NCBI RefSeq assembly: GCF_035222375.1
Contig: NW_026946365.1
Location: 1,054,001-1,118,000 of the forward strand
Source of the DNA: Podospora pseudocomata
Lineage: Eukaryota > Ascomycota > Sordariomycetes > Sordariales > Podosporaceae
Length of the DNA: 64,000 nucleotides
Direction: 5' to 3'
Shown here: in pieces, positions 36,246-47,647 of the stretch
Numbering within the stretch: position 1 is the stretch's first letter
How the letters are laid out: the number at the start of each line of letters is the position of its first letter
Program-made: the position numbers and the translations under genes
Notes under the pieces: model-generated
What the model was told of the DNA's origin: nothing
What the model saw: only the letters and a program-made list of their open reading frames with translations
The model's database searches: none

Positions 36246-39200
36246 TGGTTGCAGACGCACATCATCCTCCTGCTTATTTCTGAGTGGTGTGTCGCCTCTG
36301 CAACATTCGTATGTCAACCGGCATCGAATGGTTTTGGCTTCTTGAGACGCGGCCTTACCGCACCAATCTCAGCATGGTTCACTTTTTGACAAATTATTTC
36401 CACATATGCCGCTTTCTTTTTTGCACAGAATGCAGAGCTGCTTGAGCTATTCCGCACATCGCTACCCCTACGGAGTTGGCGAGAGTCAGCCTAGAGGGAC
36501 TACATTAACTAACAAGGCAAAAGGTTCCTCATTGTCTCAGATGCAGCTTGGCTAAGGTCTCTTCAGCAAACTCGGCATAGGTTCTAATCTCGGATTCAGC
36601 ATCCCGACAGTTCACGGACGCTATAGAAAGCTCTGGTTATTCTTGGAAGGATTTTGGAAACGACAACAGCCAGAACAACGCTACCAAAAAGACAAGCTCA
36701 ACACCAGCCCCCAACCGCCGCTATCAACAAGGTGTGCCTGGCGGTCAGGACTCTCATACACAGAAGGCGTGGTTCGGCCCTGTCACCCCGGTGAGGACAC
36801 GGCAGGAGAGCTTCTGGAAAAATCGGACGCATTTTTTACAGCAAGGCACCTTTGCCTTGAATTTATTGACACACTCAAGGGTCGAATGCAGCCGCCTGCC
36901 ATAAGAAAAAACAATCTCCACACGACATGGGGTATTTTGCCGGAAAGTCGATCTCAAAAAGAAGGCCACAACTATCCCCAAAATGCGGGGAAATCTTGGG
37001 ACCCTCGCGAAGAACCGGACCTGTAACGGCTTTGATGCTCCCTCAGCCTTGGGGTTCTTTTTGTTAGTGCGGGGATGACGTTTAAACCAAAGCGCCGAAT
37101 GGAATGGTTCAAACAGAAAGCTTCTTAATGCGCTACTTGGGGATTGTTAAAATGTATGTAAGCGGCTGCTGTACAATCGACCGACTTGAAGATATATCGC
37201 CGACCTGTTATCCAATTCCATCATTCAAATGAAACAAGCCCGGCAGGGTTAACCTTGGAGTGTTTGCCGGCTGATCGTTTGGAAAAAGACTTGATCATCG
37301 CTGTTTCAACCTGAGAAGAAGCTCATCTGTCAAATTCCAAAGCGGGGGGAGATTCAAGGCTTCTGTTTTTAAGGCATAGGTATTTGGGATTGGTTTGGGG
37401 TATTCGTACTTGGCTACGACACACAAGTCCTATGCCTCCAGGATAATAATCCCCTCTTTTGGACACCTTGTGCTGATATTAACAGGCACACAGACTTGGT
37501 CACCGTTCACCGTGGCCTTTTGATCACCGCCTCGGGTGGCAAGGAGCGAAGCTGCTTGCAGTATAGCATGCTGATGCTGTGTGGCCATAGCTGTCATCAC
37601 GCATGCTGTCGTCGTTATGATGAGCTTGACGAGGCTGGTCACACAGACGACAGCGATCGTGACGAGGTTCGCCTGCTCTCTCGCACTTGTCCCAACAAAC
37701 AGTCTGGCAACTGCACAGAAACCTGGTCGGTAGTATCCCATCGTCGCAACGCCCAGGAACTTCGCAACGGCGGGTTGTGGCTGCCAAGAGAAGGCGTCCC
37801 ACTTTCCAACTTTTGGTCTGCCGAAGTGCTCATCAACAGTTGCAGTGGTGATCACCAGCGTTTTCCAGTCTCTGCCAGTGAGAGTGGCCGGCGTTAGCCT
37901 CAAAGTAGCAAAGGACAGCCAGTTGGAAGGTGGCAGAAAGGTTGTTAGGGCGTGGTTGGCAAAGTCTTGGGAGCTGTGTTCACCGTCCATGCCGCGCATT
38001 GTTTTCGGTGGCCATGGTTTTGCCATTGCCCATCACTTACCCCGGAACCTGCCAGAGCTGCTTACCATTTTGCCATGCGGTGTCCTCGTGATGCAGGACG
38101 GAGAAGGCCCCGGTTTCTGGGCTGACGGTAAGCGTACCATGGACACGCTTCTCCATGATGCCATCATCACCTGGGTGGCCTATCTGAGCCCTTCTCGAGC
38201 ATTGAAGTGACGAGTTTTGAACGGATCTAGCCCCGTGGCCGACACAGCGAGTGACAGAAGATGGTGGTGCCATTTTCTGGTCTGGCACTTTCGAGTGGGT
38301 GTGGTCATCAGGAACAGGGGAATCTGTTTCCCCAGACTCAGTACGGAGCAGTGCTAGCCCGTTAACTCTCAGCTAACGCAATAGCCTCCCCCCAGTGAGC
38401 AACCCCCATCCCCCCTGCTCACCCCGGATTCCCCTCCATGTCCTGCTGGACCGTGATTGGGGCTTTGAGGGCTGGGCGACGTTGGCAGGCCAGCCATCCA
38501 ATGATTTGTCTGGATTTCCAACCCCTACAACCCTGCCACGCCGCTCCGGCCAAGGGTGCGCCTGGTTGCGAGTGCTGACCGACCGCTTCCATTTTTTCTC
38601 CGCAGATTCAATCGCATTTGGACTGGGCCAAGGTCGACCAGAGCCAGAGAGACCAGACTCCGTGTGGGCCGAAGTCCCCAACGTGCCAGCGGACGAGGGC
38701 CTGCAGCTTGGCTGTCCACGGCGCCTTTCCCTTTTTTCCCTCACCTCCCGGGCACACACACTCGTCCTGGCTTATCATCCCCCGTTCCGACTCTGGGCAG
38801 GGCATGTTGTCATTCATATTAAACCCACCCGCCCCGCCTGTCACGTCTTCCAATTCCCCCCTCTCGAATATAGATTTGCCTCTTTTTACTCTAGAATTTA
38901 AAATCTTTTGTCTGGTCCATCCATCAGTCAGTCCATGGTAAACGAGACACCTGCACTACGACGACAAAGCCACGGGGTCCGAGACAGCTGGTGAGGTCTA
39001 CCCTGCTACTGATCGCATCGCCCGCACCTCCCGTTCAGCCATTCCGCGCCGCCCGCAGCCCGATACCACCACCACCACCACCATTTCTACTCTCAGCAAA
39101 AAAAAAACAATCATACCGCGACGTTTTTTTTTGTTGTGTAACGGTATCACTGTGCGAATGAGAGGATATCGATAGGCTATTTATTTTTGTTGTTGAAGGA

Positions 39201-39291
39201 AGAAAGAACGAAAAGAAGAAGCAAACGAATTCAGGGGTTATATTTTTGTCGACCAAAACACAGACAGCAAGCAATCAACAAGACCGCCAAA
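36246..39291. other. Long gene-poor region upstream of facB
   Basis: About 3 kb. Open frames at 36643-37026 (plus), 37430-38026 (minus, 198 codons, partly hydrophobic) and 38373-38941 (several overlapping frames) show no motif or splice support and are not called. The last 1 kb probably holds the facB promoter and a long leader, with a CCA-repeat at about 39066-39082. Confidence 0.4.
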
Positions 39292-42231
39292 ATGCCAGGA
39301 ATTCTGCCTATGAAGGTCATCAAGGTGGGCACGAGCTCCCAGAGCCGTATCGCCCAGGCCTGCGACAGATGCCGCAGTAAGAAGATTCGCTGCGATGGCA
39401 TTCGCCCTTGCTGCTCGCAGTGCGCCAATGTTGGCTTTGAATGCCGCACCAGCGACAAGCTCAGCCGTCGTGCCTTTCCAAGAGGCTACACCGAGTCGCT
39501 CGAGGAGCGCGTCCGCGCCTTAGAGTCGGAGGTTAGGGAGTTGAAGGATCTGTTGGACGAGAAGGATGAGAAAATCGACATGTTGTCCAAGATGCACAGC
39601 AACCGACGGTCACCGGCGGAATCACCACATAGATCACCACCGCCAACCAGTGTGAGACTGGAGTCTAGCCCACCACCAAGGGAAGATACCTTCCGTGTTC
39701 AGGCCTCGCCGTTGCTGCTCGGTGTTGAGAATTCGGATTCGTACTTCATGGGCGCGTCGAGCGGGCGGAGCTTCATTGGTTTGTCGCCGTCTTTGAGCAG
39801 ACTCGCTTTCTTGCCATGTTTTGCTAACATGCCATCCAGAATCATGCAAGAGGAAGATGCAGGAGAATGGCAAGTCGTGTGCCGATTTCAATCCAGAAGC
39901 GTTTTTGCACATCCAGGGGTGCTATCCTCTCGCACAAAAACAACCATCGCCGCAGATGAGGGTTCCTCCACGGTTGTTCACCGACCGCTGCGTCAATGTT
40001 TACTTCCAGGAGTGGTCGCCCCTTTTCCCGGTCCTCCACAAGCCGACTTTTCTTCGCGTCTACGAGGAGTTTGTGGCGGACCCGGATAAGATCAAGAACA
40101 ACCACAAGCTTGCGCAGCTGTACTTGGTCTTTGCGATCGCCGCGCTGTCGAGTGAACAACCAGATCTCGAGCAGATCGCGGCGTGTGAGCAGCAGTGGCA
40201 GCGGGCCCTCGAGGCGATTCTCATGGATAATACCATGGTGACGCTTCAGTGCCTGTTACTTGCTCTCATGTACTGCACCATTCGGGCTGACTACAAGAGG
40301 CTCCAGCACTACAAGGGCATTGCTGTTGGTTTGTCGCACCGGTTAGGACTCCACCAGAGCCAGAAACGGTTCTCGTTTGGTGTCTTGACAATCGAGACCC
40401 GTAAGAAGGTCTTTTGGTCGCTTTATATGCTTGATTGGTATGTTCATCCGTCTTTCAATTCGCTCACAAGCACGTCACTGACCGGTCATAGCTTCTCTGC
40501 TGCCCTGCTCGGCCTCCCCAAGCTCCTCAAGGAAGAGGACATCCACTGCGAGTTCCCATCTGACACAGACGACGAATACGTCACGGAGAAGGGGTTCCAG
40601 CCGAGCCTTCCTGGCGAGGCGACCCGTTTGTCCAACGCGCTCGCCCTCTTCCGGGGATCCCGAGTGCTCGCAAAGGTGCTCGAGAAGATTTACCCTTCGG
40701 CCACCTCGCACGACCTGTCGCTCCAGCAAATGTCCGCTCTCGAGGCCGAGCTGGATGAGTGGTACAACAACCTGCCCCAGCACCTCAAACTCACCTTCAA
40801 GCAGGACAAGCCCTCGACCGACGTGACAGGCAGCCGGTCCCCTATCCTTGTAAGTTAGCGGACACTGCAAAATCCGATACCGCGTCGGTGCTCCACCGGT
40901 GCTAACCAGGTATCCAGGCCCTTGCATACTACTACATCCGAACCCTGATTTACCGCCCCGCAGTGACGTCTAGCCTGGGGCCCAAGGCGGCCCCGGCGCT
41001 GCTGTCGGTCGGCGAGTCGAGCAAGTGCATTATTCAGATTATTCAGCTGCTCGAGGAGCGGAGCCTGAGCTTTTCGTTTTGCCTGAACAAGTACGACACG
41101 CTTATTCTCTGTGGCATGGTTTTGCTTTTTCAGACGTTGGACCTCAAGCCGGACAGCAAGGTGTTGAAGGACCACGAGAAGCTGGTCAATGCGGTGATCA
41201 AGGTGGTGGATAGGGCAAAAGCCCCGGGGTGCTATGACTTCAAGAGGGTGGCAGGGATGTTGATCGCGGTGGAGGAGCCGCCGGCGGTGGTGGTGCCAGC
41301 AGCAGCAACGTCGCCCCCGCAGAGTTTGCCGACCCCGCCGAGGCAAAGCCCGGATTATGCTGCTGCTCCGCATCAGTTGGGTCAGCAGCAACACCGAGCT
41401 TCACCCGGGGCTGCTCCGTCGCCGACGACGACCACGACGATCCACAAGACCATCAACAACAACAGTCAGCGGCACAGCATGAGCGAGACGGACCTGAGGA
41501 TGCAGCAGGAGAAGTTGAGAAGAATCTCCATGCCGCAACCGCAACTGCAACAACACATCCAGCAAGCTCGGGATTTTTCCTCACGGGCCCAAAGGGCGTC
41601 ATTTGACGGAGCAAGACCGCCGAATGTGCCTCTTCTTCAGAGAGATCAAAGGCTTAGCATGAGCAGCAGCCATGCGCACCACCCTCACAACATGATGGCA
41701 CGGATCTCGACGCCGTCGTCGCCCGTGCAGGCCCGTCCTCCGCCGCAGAGCCTGATAAGCCAGGCGCAGATCTTTGCGCAGATGCAGAAGCACTCTGGGG
41801 CCAGCACGTCGGAGTGGCAGGCGCTGCTGACGAGCATTGAGGGGGATCATCTGAATGTGTATGATGCTATTTATGGGGGGCCGGGGTTGAGCATGGCTAC
41901 TGCTGGAGACGCGAGTCCTGTGAGTGTGAGTGCTACTTCCGTGCCGACGGCGGGGGGGTGGTCGCCTGAGAGTTGGGATGTGACAGGGTTTAATTTGGGG
42001 GATTTCGGTGGGGGACAAAACGGTGGTGGGCATGGGACGGCGCAGAGTGTGTTGAGTTTGCCGAGCGAGGATAGTTTGAGTTGTAGTGAGGCTGAGATGG
42101 GCGGGCCGCCGGGGGGGGGGATGAGGTTGGATGGGTTGGGGGATTTTGGGAGGGGGGGTTTGATGGGAGGGGGGGGTTGTTCGGTTTCTGGGGAGGGGTA
42201 TTTGGTTGATGGGTTGGAGTTTGGAATCTGA
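39292..42231 (+). CDS. facB: Acetate-utilisation regulator FacB/CAT8 (Zn2Cys6)
   Basis: Zn2Cys6 activator of acetate utilisation and gluconeogenesis genes, orthologous in type to Aspergillus FacB, Neurospora ACU-15 and yeast Cat8. Exons 39292-39778, 39840-40437, 40492-40849 and 40918-42231; introns of 61, 54 and 68 nt join in frame to 918 residues. The N-terminus [20 protein letters not shown] is the FacB hallmark. The zinc cluster follows ([14 protein letters not shown] then [12 protein letters not shown]), then the linker [18 protein letters not shown] and a coiled coil ([20 protein letters not shown]). The fungal-specific domain includes [20 protein letters not shown] and [19 protein letters not shown]. 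The C-terminal half is Gln/Ser/Pro-rich, then Gly-rich and acidic, as expected of an activation region. CreA control is likely by family, but I mapped no sites. Confidence 0.95.
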
Positions 42232-43756
42232 TATATAGGTATCTTGACTTTTTGACGAGTTTCAAGGGCGTGGAGTATTGGAGTTGGGTTTGGTATTTAT
42301 TCTCGGTTGGGGGGCGAGGGACCTGGAATTGGGCTTGGATACCGACGGTACCGGCTGGAGTTCTCGATAGTCATTCATCATCGGGTGGTATTTGGTTCTA
42401 TGATGACAGGTTGCAAAGCTTGCATTTGCTGGATCTTTTTCGGTGGGGGGATGGGGGGATGGTGGTGTTTATATTTACGCTCGCTTTGTTTTTTTTTTTC
42501 CTTTTTTTCTTTTTTTTCTTTTTTTTTTTTTTAAAAAAAAAGGATGGATACTATTGTCTTTTTTGGGGATTCTTGGGGTTTATATGGTTCAACATATGGT
42601 TATTTTAGTTACAGGCGGATTTTTGGACAGTTAGTATAGCGGGATTTTAGCTATCAATGAATGCAGTCAAAAGTATTCATTACACATCCAGTTGTGATCG
42701 ATCATGGTAGAGGTTGAGTTGAGCTTCCCCCTTGAGACATGCGTCGAGTGTTTTGAGACACCAAGAACACCAAGACATGGACAAGAATGGTCTGGTCTCC
42801 GATAAGAAATCCGAATAGCCTCTTCCCTTTGGCGGTGCATTTACGATAGCCGCCTGAGCCCAAGCCTATAGGCATCGTTGCGCACCTTGCCTAATCCATC
42901 TCACGCGACAGGGTGACAGGTCGCCATCAGACCACCGCTGATGAGCACATTTTTGATCGGAGAGAGATTTAGTCAGCTCGGGGCTAGTAACTTTAGCGGG
43001 GATCCATAAAAGATGCCAGCCGGGGGTTCTCGTTCGGGATGCTCGCTGTTTGGGAATTCTTGTTGGGATTCCGGGATCTGTTGTGGTGTGGAGAGATCAG
43101 GGTTTGCGAGTCAGTTACCTGCAGGTTGGATCTGGGGATGGGAGGAAGACCCAGAAGGGCCGGGAAGGGAGGGGGGTGAGGGAGGTCCACATTCTTATTC
43201 GGAATACCGAAGGATGGATAAGCCTTGATGATTGATGGTCGTTTGCTAACCCTACGATGTGGCCGGGGGATCGTGACTGGTGGCATGGGGCCTGGCTTTT
43301 AGGTGGTGGTTATGCTACGTGGTCTGTTTGATGAAATGAGGGGAGAGTTCGTGGTGGATTATTGTGTTGGTGTGTGTGGGGAGAGCGAGCTTGAACAGCT
43401 GATGACGATAGGAGTGACGAGGACAGGTGCTGCCATGGAAAACCCTACACGGGAAACAGCTGAATGCCGATGCTGGGAAGCACCCAAAACGAGTTTGCCT
43501 CCCCCTTTTTGGCCAATTTTATGGAATCTGGGGTTTGTGTGGGCACGTGGGGAAGGAGGAGGTTTCGAACGAGGTTGTTGGAGTCTGGACGGAGAAACAG
43601 GTACCGTGGGTTTGATACAGGCTTCTTCCATGGGATGTTGGGAGGGATATGAAGTTGGGCGTTGTACAGTATGATCACTTTCTCGTGTTGACATGGAGTG
43701 AGTATAATTGTTACGTCTGTTGATTGCCCTCGTGACCAATCTATCAAGAAAGAAAA
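42232..43756. other. Intergenic, poly(T)/poly(A) tract
   Basis: No gene supported. A long T-rich tract at about 42487-42532 runs into an A-run to about 42541. Several overlapping 60-127-codon frames at 42993-43739 lack any recognisable feature. Confidence 0.45.
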
Positions 43757-44220
43757 GAGAAATTCTAGGGGGGCCATTGCCTTTTTTCTAGGGGGCATTA
43801 CCCCCCCATACCACAACGTATTTTTCTCATTACATCCATTTATTTCCTGTATGACCAATATCGAAGTGAATTTTTTGCCTTACAAATTACAGTATATACT
43901 TCATGTTTAAAAATGTTGTGGTTAATATACTACCGTAGTGTTAATGCCCGATACCTACGCCCCAATACAAGCCTTTCACCTCAAACCACCTACCCCCAGT
44001 CCTTCAATTGTCGGGCTTTCATTTGCAAGTCGTGAGCGTTGATGTGGTTGATGATGTGGTTGATGATGTGGTTGATTATGATGTGCGAGGCTCAGAGACC
44101 ATATATAACCCTAACCCCATGGGGGGTAATGCCCCCTAGAAAAAGGATAACGCCCCCTAGAAAAAGGGCAATGCCCCCTAGAAAAAGGGTAATGCCCCCC
44201 CTAGAATTTCTCAAAGAAAA
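43749..44220. mobile_element. MITE-like foldback element with 8-bp flanking duplication
   Basis: A 456-bp segment (43757-44212) bounded by inverted repeats. Left arm 43757-43803 and the reverse complement of the right-arm end (44212-44166) align without gaps over 47 bp with 4 mismatches; both begin gagaaattctagggggg. The right arm is longer (44121-44212) because it carries four copies of a 21-bp unit around ccccctagaaaaaggg, while the left has about two. The ends are flanked by the direct repeat aaagaaaa at 43749-43756 and 44213-44220, the size of a hAT-like target duplication; A-richness weakens that point. The interior has no transposase frame, so the element is non-autonomous. Superfamily is uncertain; a foldback element is an alternative name. 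Confidence 0.65.
44041..44076 (+). repeat. 12-bp tandem repeat x3
   Basis: Three copies of gatgtggttgat inside the foldback element. Confidence 0.9.
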
Positions 44221-45256
44221 ACATCGGTTGCAGTATCGGAATGTGGGCGTTCTTCCGTCTCCTGCACTGTACCTACATGCGTATATACGCCGTACATCGA
44301 CGGACATATGCTGCGATGCGTCGACGCATAAGCGACTCCAACAATTCTCTGCCGCTTTCTTGGAGGTAATCATCTGTAGTTGGCTCGTTTAAGCTGCGGT
44401 TGTACCGCATGGCTGGCTCGTCCACAATGTATGCCCGTCATGCGACGCAAATCCGATAGCCGTCTGCGACGCTGGACGGTAGGGTGAGCACCTTATTATA
44501 GAGTGTCAAAGACTTCAGGCTGAATAGGCTCGCCTCGCGAGCGGGTGTGACCTAAGTGTGTTTAAAGATATTTTGGAGATGGGGTGACCAGAGGTTGGAG
44601 GCGAGTGTCGGTAGCAATGATCAGTGTGTCAGTCAACCCGCAAACTGCCGAGATCTTCAGGGCATAGCTACTAAGATCACCTCTTTGTAGCCTTCGGAGC
44701 ATTCACCACAGTAGGATATGATACACATTACAGAACTTGGAAAAAGGATGCAAATCCCGCAAAAATCCGATCTGATCTGATCTTGTTGTGCCCCGCCCTC
44801 CGGAAACCGGAATGCGTACCTAGCGCCAGATGGATGGAAGCGGCCGCAAAAACGGCGTGGAGGCGGCCATCGCACCGGGATTTAAGGTGGATACCAGGTC
44901 CGGTACCTCCGGCCGCTAACAGCGGTTGGGCGCAGTTGCACCAGCGGCGGAAGCTCCGCCTTGGCAGCTAAGACAAGTTGCCGCCGCCGGCTCGGGATCC
45001 ACCAAGAACCCGCCCCGAATGCGACCGTCTTCCTGCTGGCTGGGTATAAACGACTCCACTTGCTTGCGACGACGACGAGGCGTGGATTACATCACTCTGG
45101 ATATACATCAAGACTTCACAGTTTCAGCATTGCTTTTGACGTCGTGACGTTGAACTAGAGTTCAGCTGCCAACTGCAATTCACTCAACCGGTCTCATCTC
45201 ATCAGCTTACACCACATCTCACCATCAACCAGCACACTACAACCCCCTTGAGCAAC
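44221..45256. other. Intergenic upstream of the phosphodiesterase gene
   Basis: No gene supported. It is the promoter side of the Pgc1-like gene, with GGCGG/CCGG-rich stretches at about 44838-44990. Confidence 0.45.
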
Positions 45257-46338
45257 ATGACAGCAGAAGAGATCCTCAACGACAACACCAAACCCCCATC
45301 CCCCTTCCCCCTCGAGAAACCCCCAACCCACCACCATTCTAACCACCACGCCGCGAAACCAACCCCCCAAATCATCGCCCACCGCGGCTACAAAGCCCTC
45401 TACCCAGAAAACTCCATGCTTGCCATCCAAGAAGCCATAAAAGCAGGCGCCCACGCCATCGAGACAGACGTTCACGAATCAAAAGATGGAGTCGTAGTTC
45501 TATCCCACGTACGTCTCACCCCCCCCCTTCCACAACAAACACTAACCCCCCTTTTAGGATCCAACCCTAAACCGCTGCTTCTCCCTCCCCCAAAATCTCC
45601 ACCTGCACCTGGCCCTACCTCTCCACCCTCCGTACCACCACCCCCCCTCACGTCCCCTTGGCTCGCCTCTCCGATTTGTTAAACTACCTCTCAACCCCCG
45701 ATCTGTCCCACATTTGGGTATTGCTAGACATCAAAACAGACGACGACCCCAACCTCACACTTGTGCCCTCCATCGCAGCCACTATCGGCTCGAACCCACC
45801 GCCAGAAGGAGCCTCCTGGACGTGGCAGGAGAGGATTGTGCTTGGGGGGTGGAATGAGAATTACTTGAGGGCGTTGGGGGAGGAGCTCCCTGGTTTCAGG
45901 AGGGCGTATATTGGCTTCTCGCTGCTGTACGCAAAGAGGTTTTTGGATGATGAGAAATGGGCGGGGGTGCAGTTTAATCTGTTGCAGCAGGCGGTTGTGG
46001 GGCCGGTTGGGAGGGAATTTGTGCAGAGGGTGAGAAGGGCGAGGACGGAGAGGAGGTTGTGGGTCTGGACGGTGAATGATGAACGGTGGATGAGGTGGGC
46101 GTGGAGGAAGGGGGTGGATGGGGTTGTGACGGATGAGGTTGGGTTGTTGAGGAGGGTGCTGGATGGGGATGAGGACAGGGGGAGGGGGAAGGGGGTGACG
46201 GTGGGGATGTATATCAAGGCGGCGATGATACAGGCTTTGACGTTGGTTTTGGTGGTGGTTATATGGGGAAGGTTGAGGAAGGTGGGGAGGGTAATTGGGG
46301 GGGAGGGGAAGAGGGAGCAGGCGAAGGGGAAGAATTGA
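45257..46338 (+). CDS. pgc1: Pgc1-like glycerophosphodiester phosphodiesterase, apparent frameshift
   Basis: GDPD-family phospholipase C; yeast Pgc1 degrades phosphatidylglycerol on mitochondria and lipid droplets. Exon 1, 45257-45508, holds the catalytic start [20 protein letters not shown] and [19 protein letters not shown] 49-nt intron (45509-45557) leads to [11 protein letters not shown], completing the SHDPTL catalytic motif. Downstream, from about 45592, the matching sequence ([14 protein letters not shown], then LLDIKTDDD) continues in another frame, through [15 protein letters not shown] and [13 protein letters not shown] to a C-terminal membrane helix ([20 protein letters not shown]). 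The switch falls at a run of five C (45587-45591), and exon 2 has one base too many. There is no GT in between, so an intron does not explain it. Either a sequencing error or a recent disabling indel; about 344 codons otherwise. Confidence 0.8.
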
Positions 46339-47020
46339 TTTGAAAGGTGGTTTGTCAAGAGTTTGTGCTGGAAAGGGTGTCCATTCTGGGGGTGGGGCAT
46401 ATAACAAGGATACTTATCTGGGACCGGCGTTGGTTTCTTTGCGGGGGCCATCACAGCCCTATGGACCCGTAAACAGGGCGTGATGGATACGTCTGTTTCG
46501 AGATGGGAGGGTCAGGGCATTTTATGAGGATAATTCAGTAGTCATAGCGTGCGGGTGAGCGGGATCGTGTGGGCGGTTATGGAGATTCGGGGTCGGGTGG
46601 GATTCCATTGATTAGTTATGATACGGAGCTGTACACAGCGAGTGTTTCGAGTCCTCCAACGTTGTTTTGTGTTGGAGGCCATCCTGATAGATGTAATCTT
46701 TAATCTCATCTATTGAACCATCAAGGTGTTTGAGCAGGAGCGAGTGACAGCATGCTGAAACTGAGCGGTGACTTAGACAGGCAGTGTTGGCAGCCTTGCT
46801 TCAAAGAAATAAGATGGAATGGTTTCAACAATGGTGTACAACAAACGCAAAAGGCGGACACTTTCCATTTGAGTCTCAGGTGTCCAAGGTACAAGTAGAA
46901 AAGCGCAGCCATTCCTGCTACATTTTACCAGTGGACATCAAAAAGAAGCCATTCACGAACCCAGCCCCTATTTTGACCATCACTCGAATCTTGTAATATT
47001 CTCTAACTTAGTTTCCCAGC
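46339..47020. other. Intergenic, possible upstream exon
   Basis: No gene called. A 70-codon plus-strand frame at 46784-46996, and a branch/acceptor-like stretch ending cccag at 47019, leave open an extra 5' exon for the following gene. Confidence 0.35.
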
Positions 47021-47647
47021 ATGAAACTGTTCTCCCTCTCGAAGGGTCCCAGGACGCAAACATACATTGCGAAGTCTACAACCTCTGACGGGAAGCTGTG
47101 CGGGTTGCCTGCGGTGGAAGGGGGAAGTCTTTGCCGCAACCATAGATGGTAAGTCGCCGCATTGCAATCCCCGGATCGCTGCAGAAAGGCTTTGCTACTA
47201 ACAACCTTCAGTGCCTTCAGGAGAACAGACAAGAATGTCGACGGTGGCCGTTGCGCTCGGGAGATCCCCTGGTACCGGTGTTATTGCAGAGCTCATCAGT
47301 ACCAGGTGTACAAGAACATGCAAGTGAAGGATGAGCTGGATCGCGGTGCTCGAGCTCAGCAAGCAGACGAGGCCCCGGATCGTACAGCTAAGCAAACGAA
47401 CGACGAGCGTAATCGCATATTCCCCCCCCTGAAAAGCCACTTAGATCGCATATTTTCTCCCTTAGAAAGCCACTTAACGGACGAGGGGCGAATGCGGGGA
47501 TTTCGCTCGCAAATCTTGGGGGGCTGGAATCGCCCAGCTCAGGGTCAACAAACTCATGAGGGGCTGAGAGAAGTTTGCTTCCGCTGTTTCTTGGACAAGG
47601 CCCTCGATATATCCATCACAGGGGCCCCGCACCTTATCCTTCCTTGA
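47021..47647 (+). CDS. Small protein with repeated C-x10-C-x2-H modules, unknown function
   Basis: Not recognised, but real-looking. Exons 47021-47148 and 47212-47647. The 63-nt intron is textbook: GTAAGT donor, CTACTAAC branch site, CCTTCAG acceptor, joining in frame to 187 residues. It fuses two similar modules: Cys27-x10-Cys38-x2-His41 (KLCGLPAVEGG then SLCRNH) and Cys57-x10-Cys68-x2-His71 (GRCAREIPWY then RCYCRAH). The second has an extra Cys43 13 residues ahead, giving a C-x13-C-x10-C-x2-H set that could bind zinc. Each module is preceded by a (S/V)DG(K/G) turn. The C-terminal part has an 11-residue in-frame tandem repeat (RIFPPLKSHLD / RIFSPLESHLT). The start may lie in an upstream exon, and the far C-terminus is uncertain. 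Confidence 0.5.
47412..47477 (+). repeat. 33-bp direct tandem repeat, in frame
   Basis: Two diverged 33-bp units, 47412-47444 and 47445-47477, each starting atcgcatatt and ending with gccacttag or gccacttaa. In the frame of the Cys/His-module gene they encode two 11-residue repeats. Confidence 0.8.

Noticed and set aside
37430-38026. 198-codon minus-strand frame upstream of facB
   Set aside because: It has an ATG and a hydrophobic stretch, but no recognisable family and no conserved motif; overlapping frames exist on the other strand.
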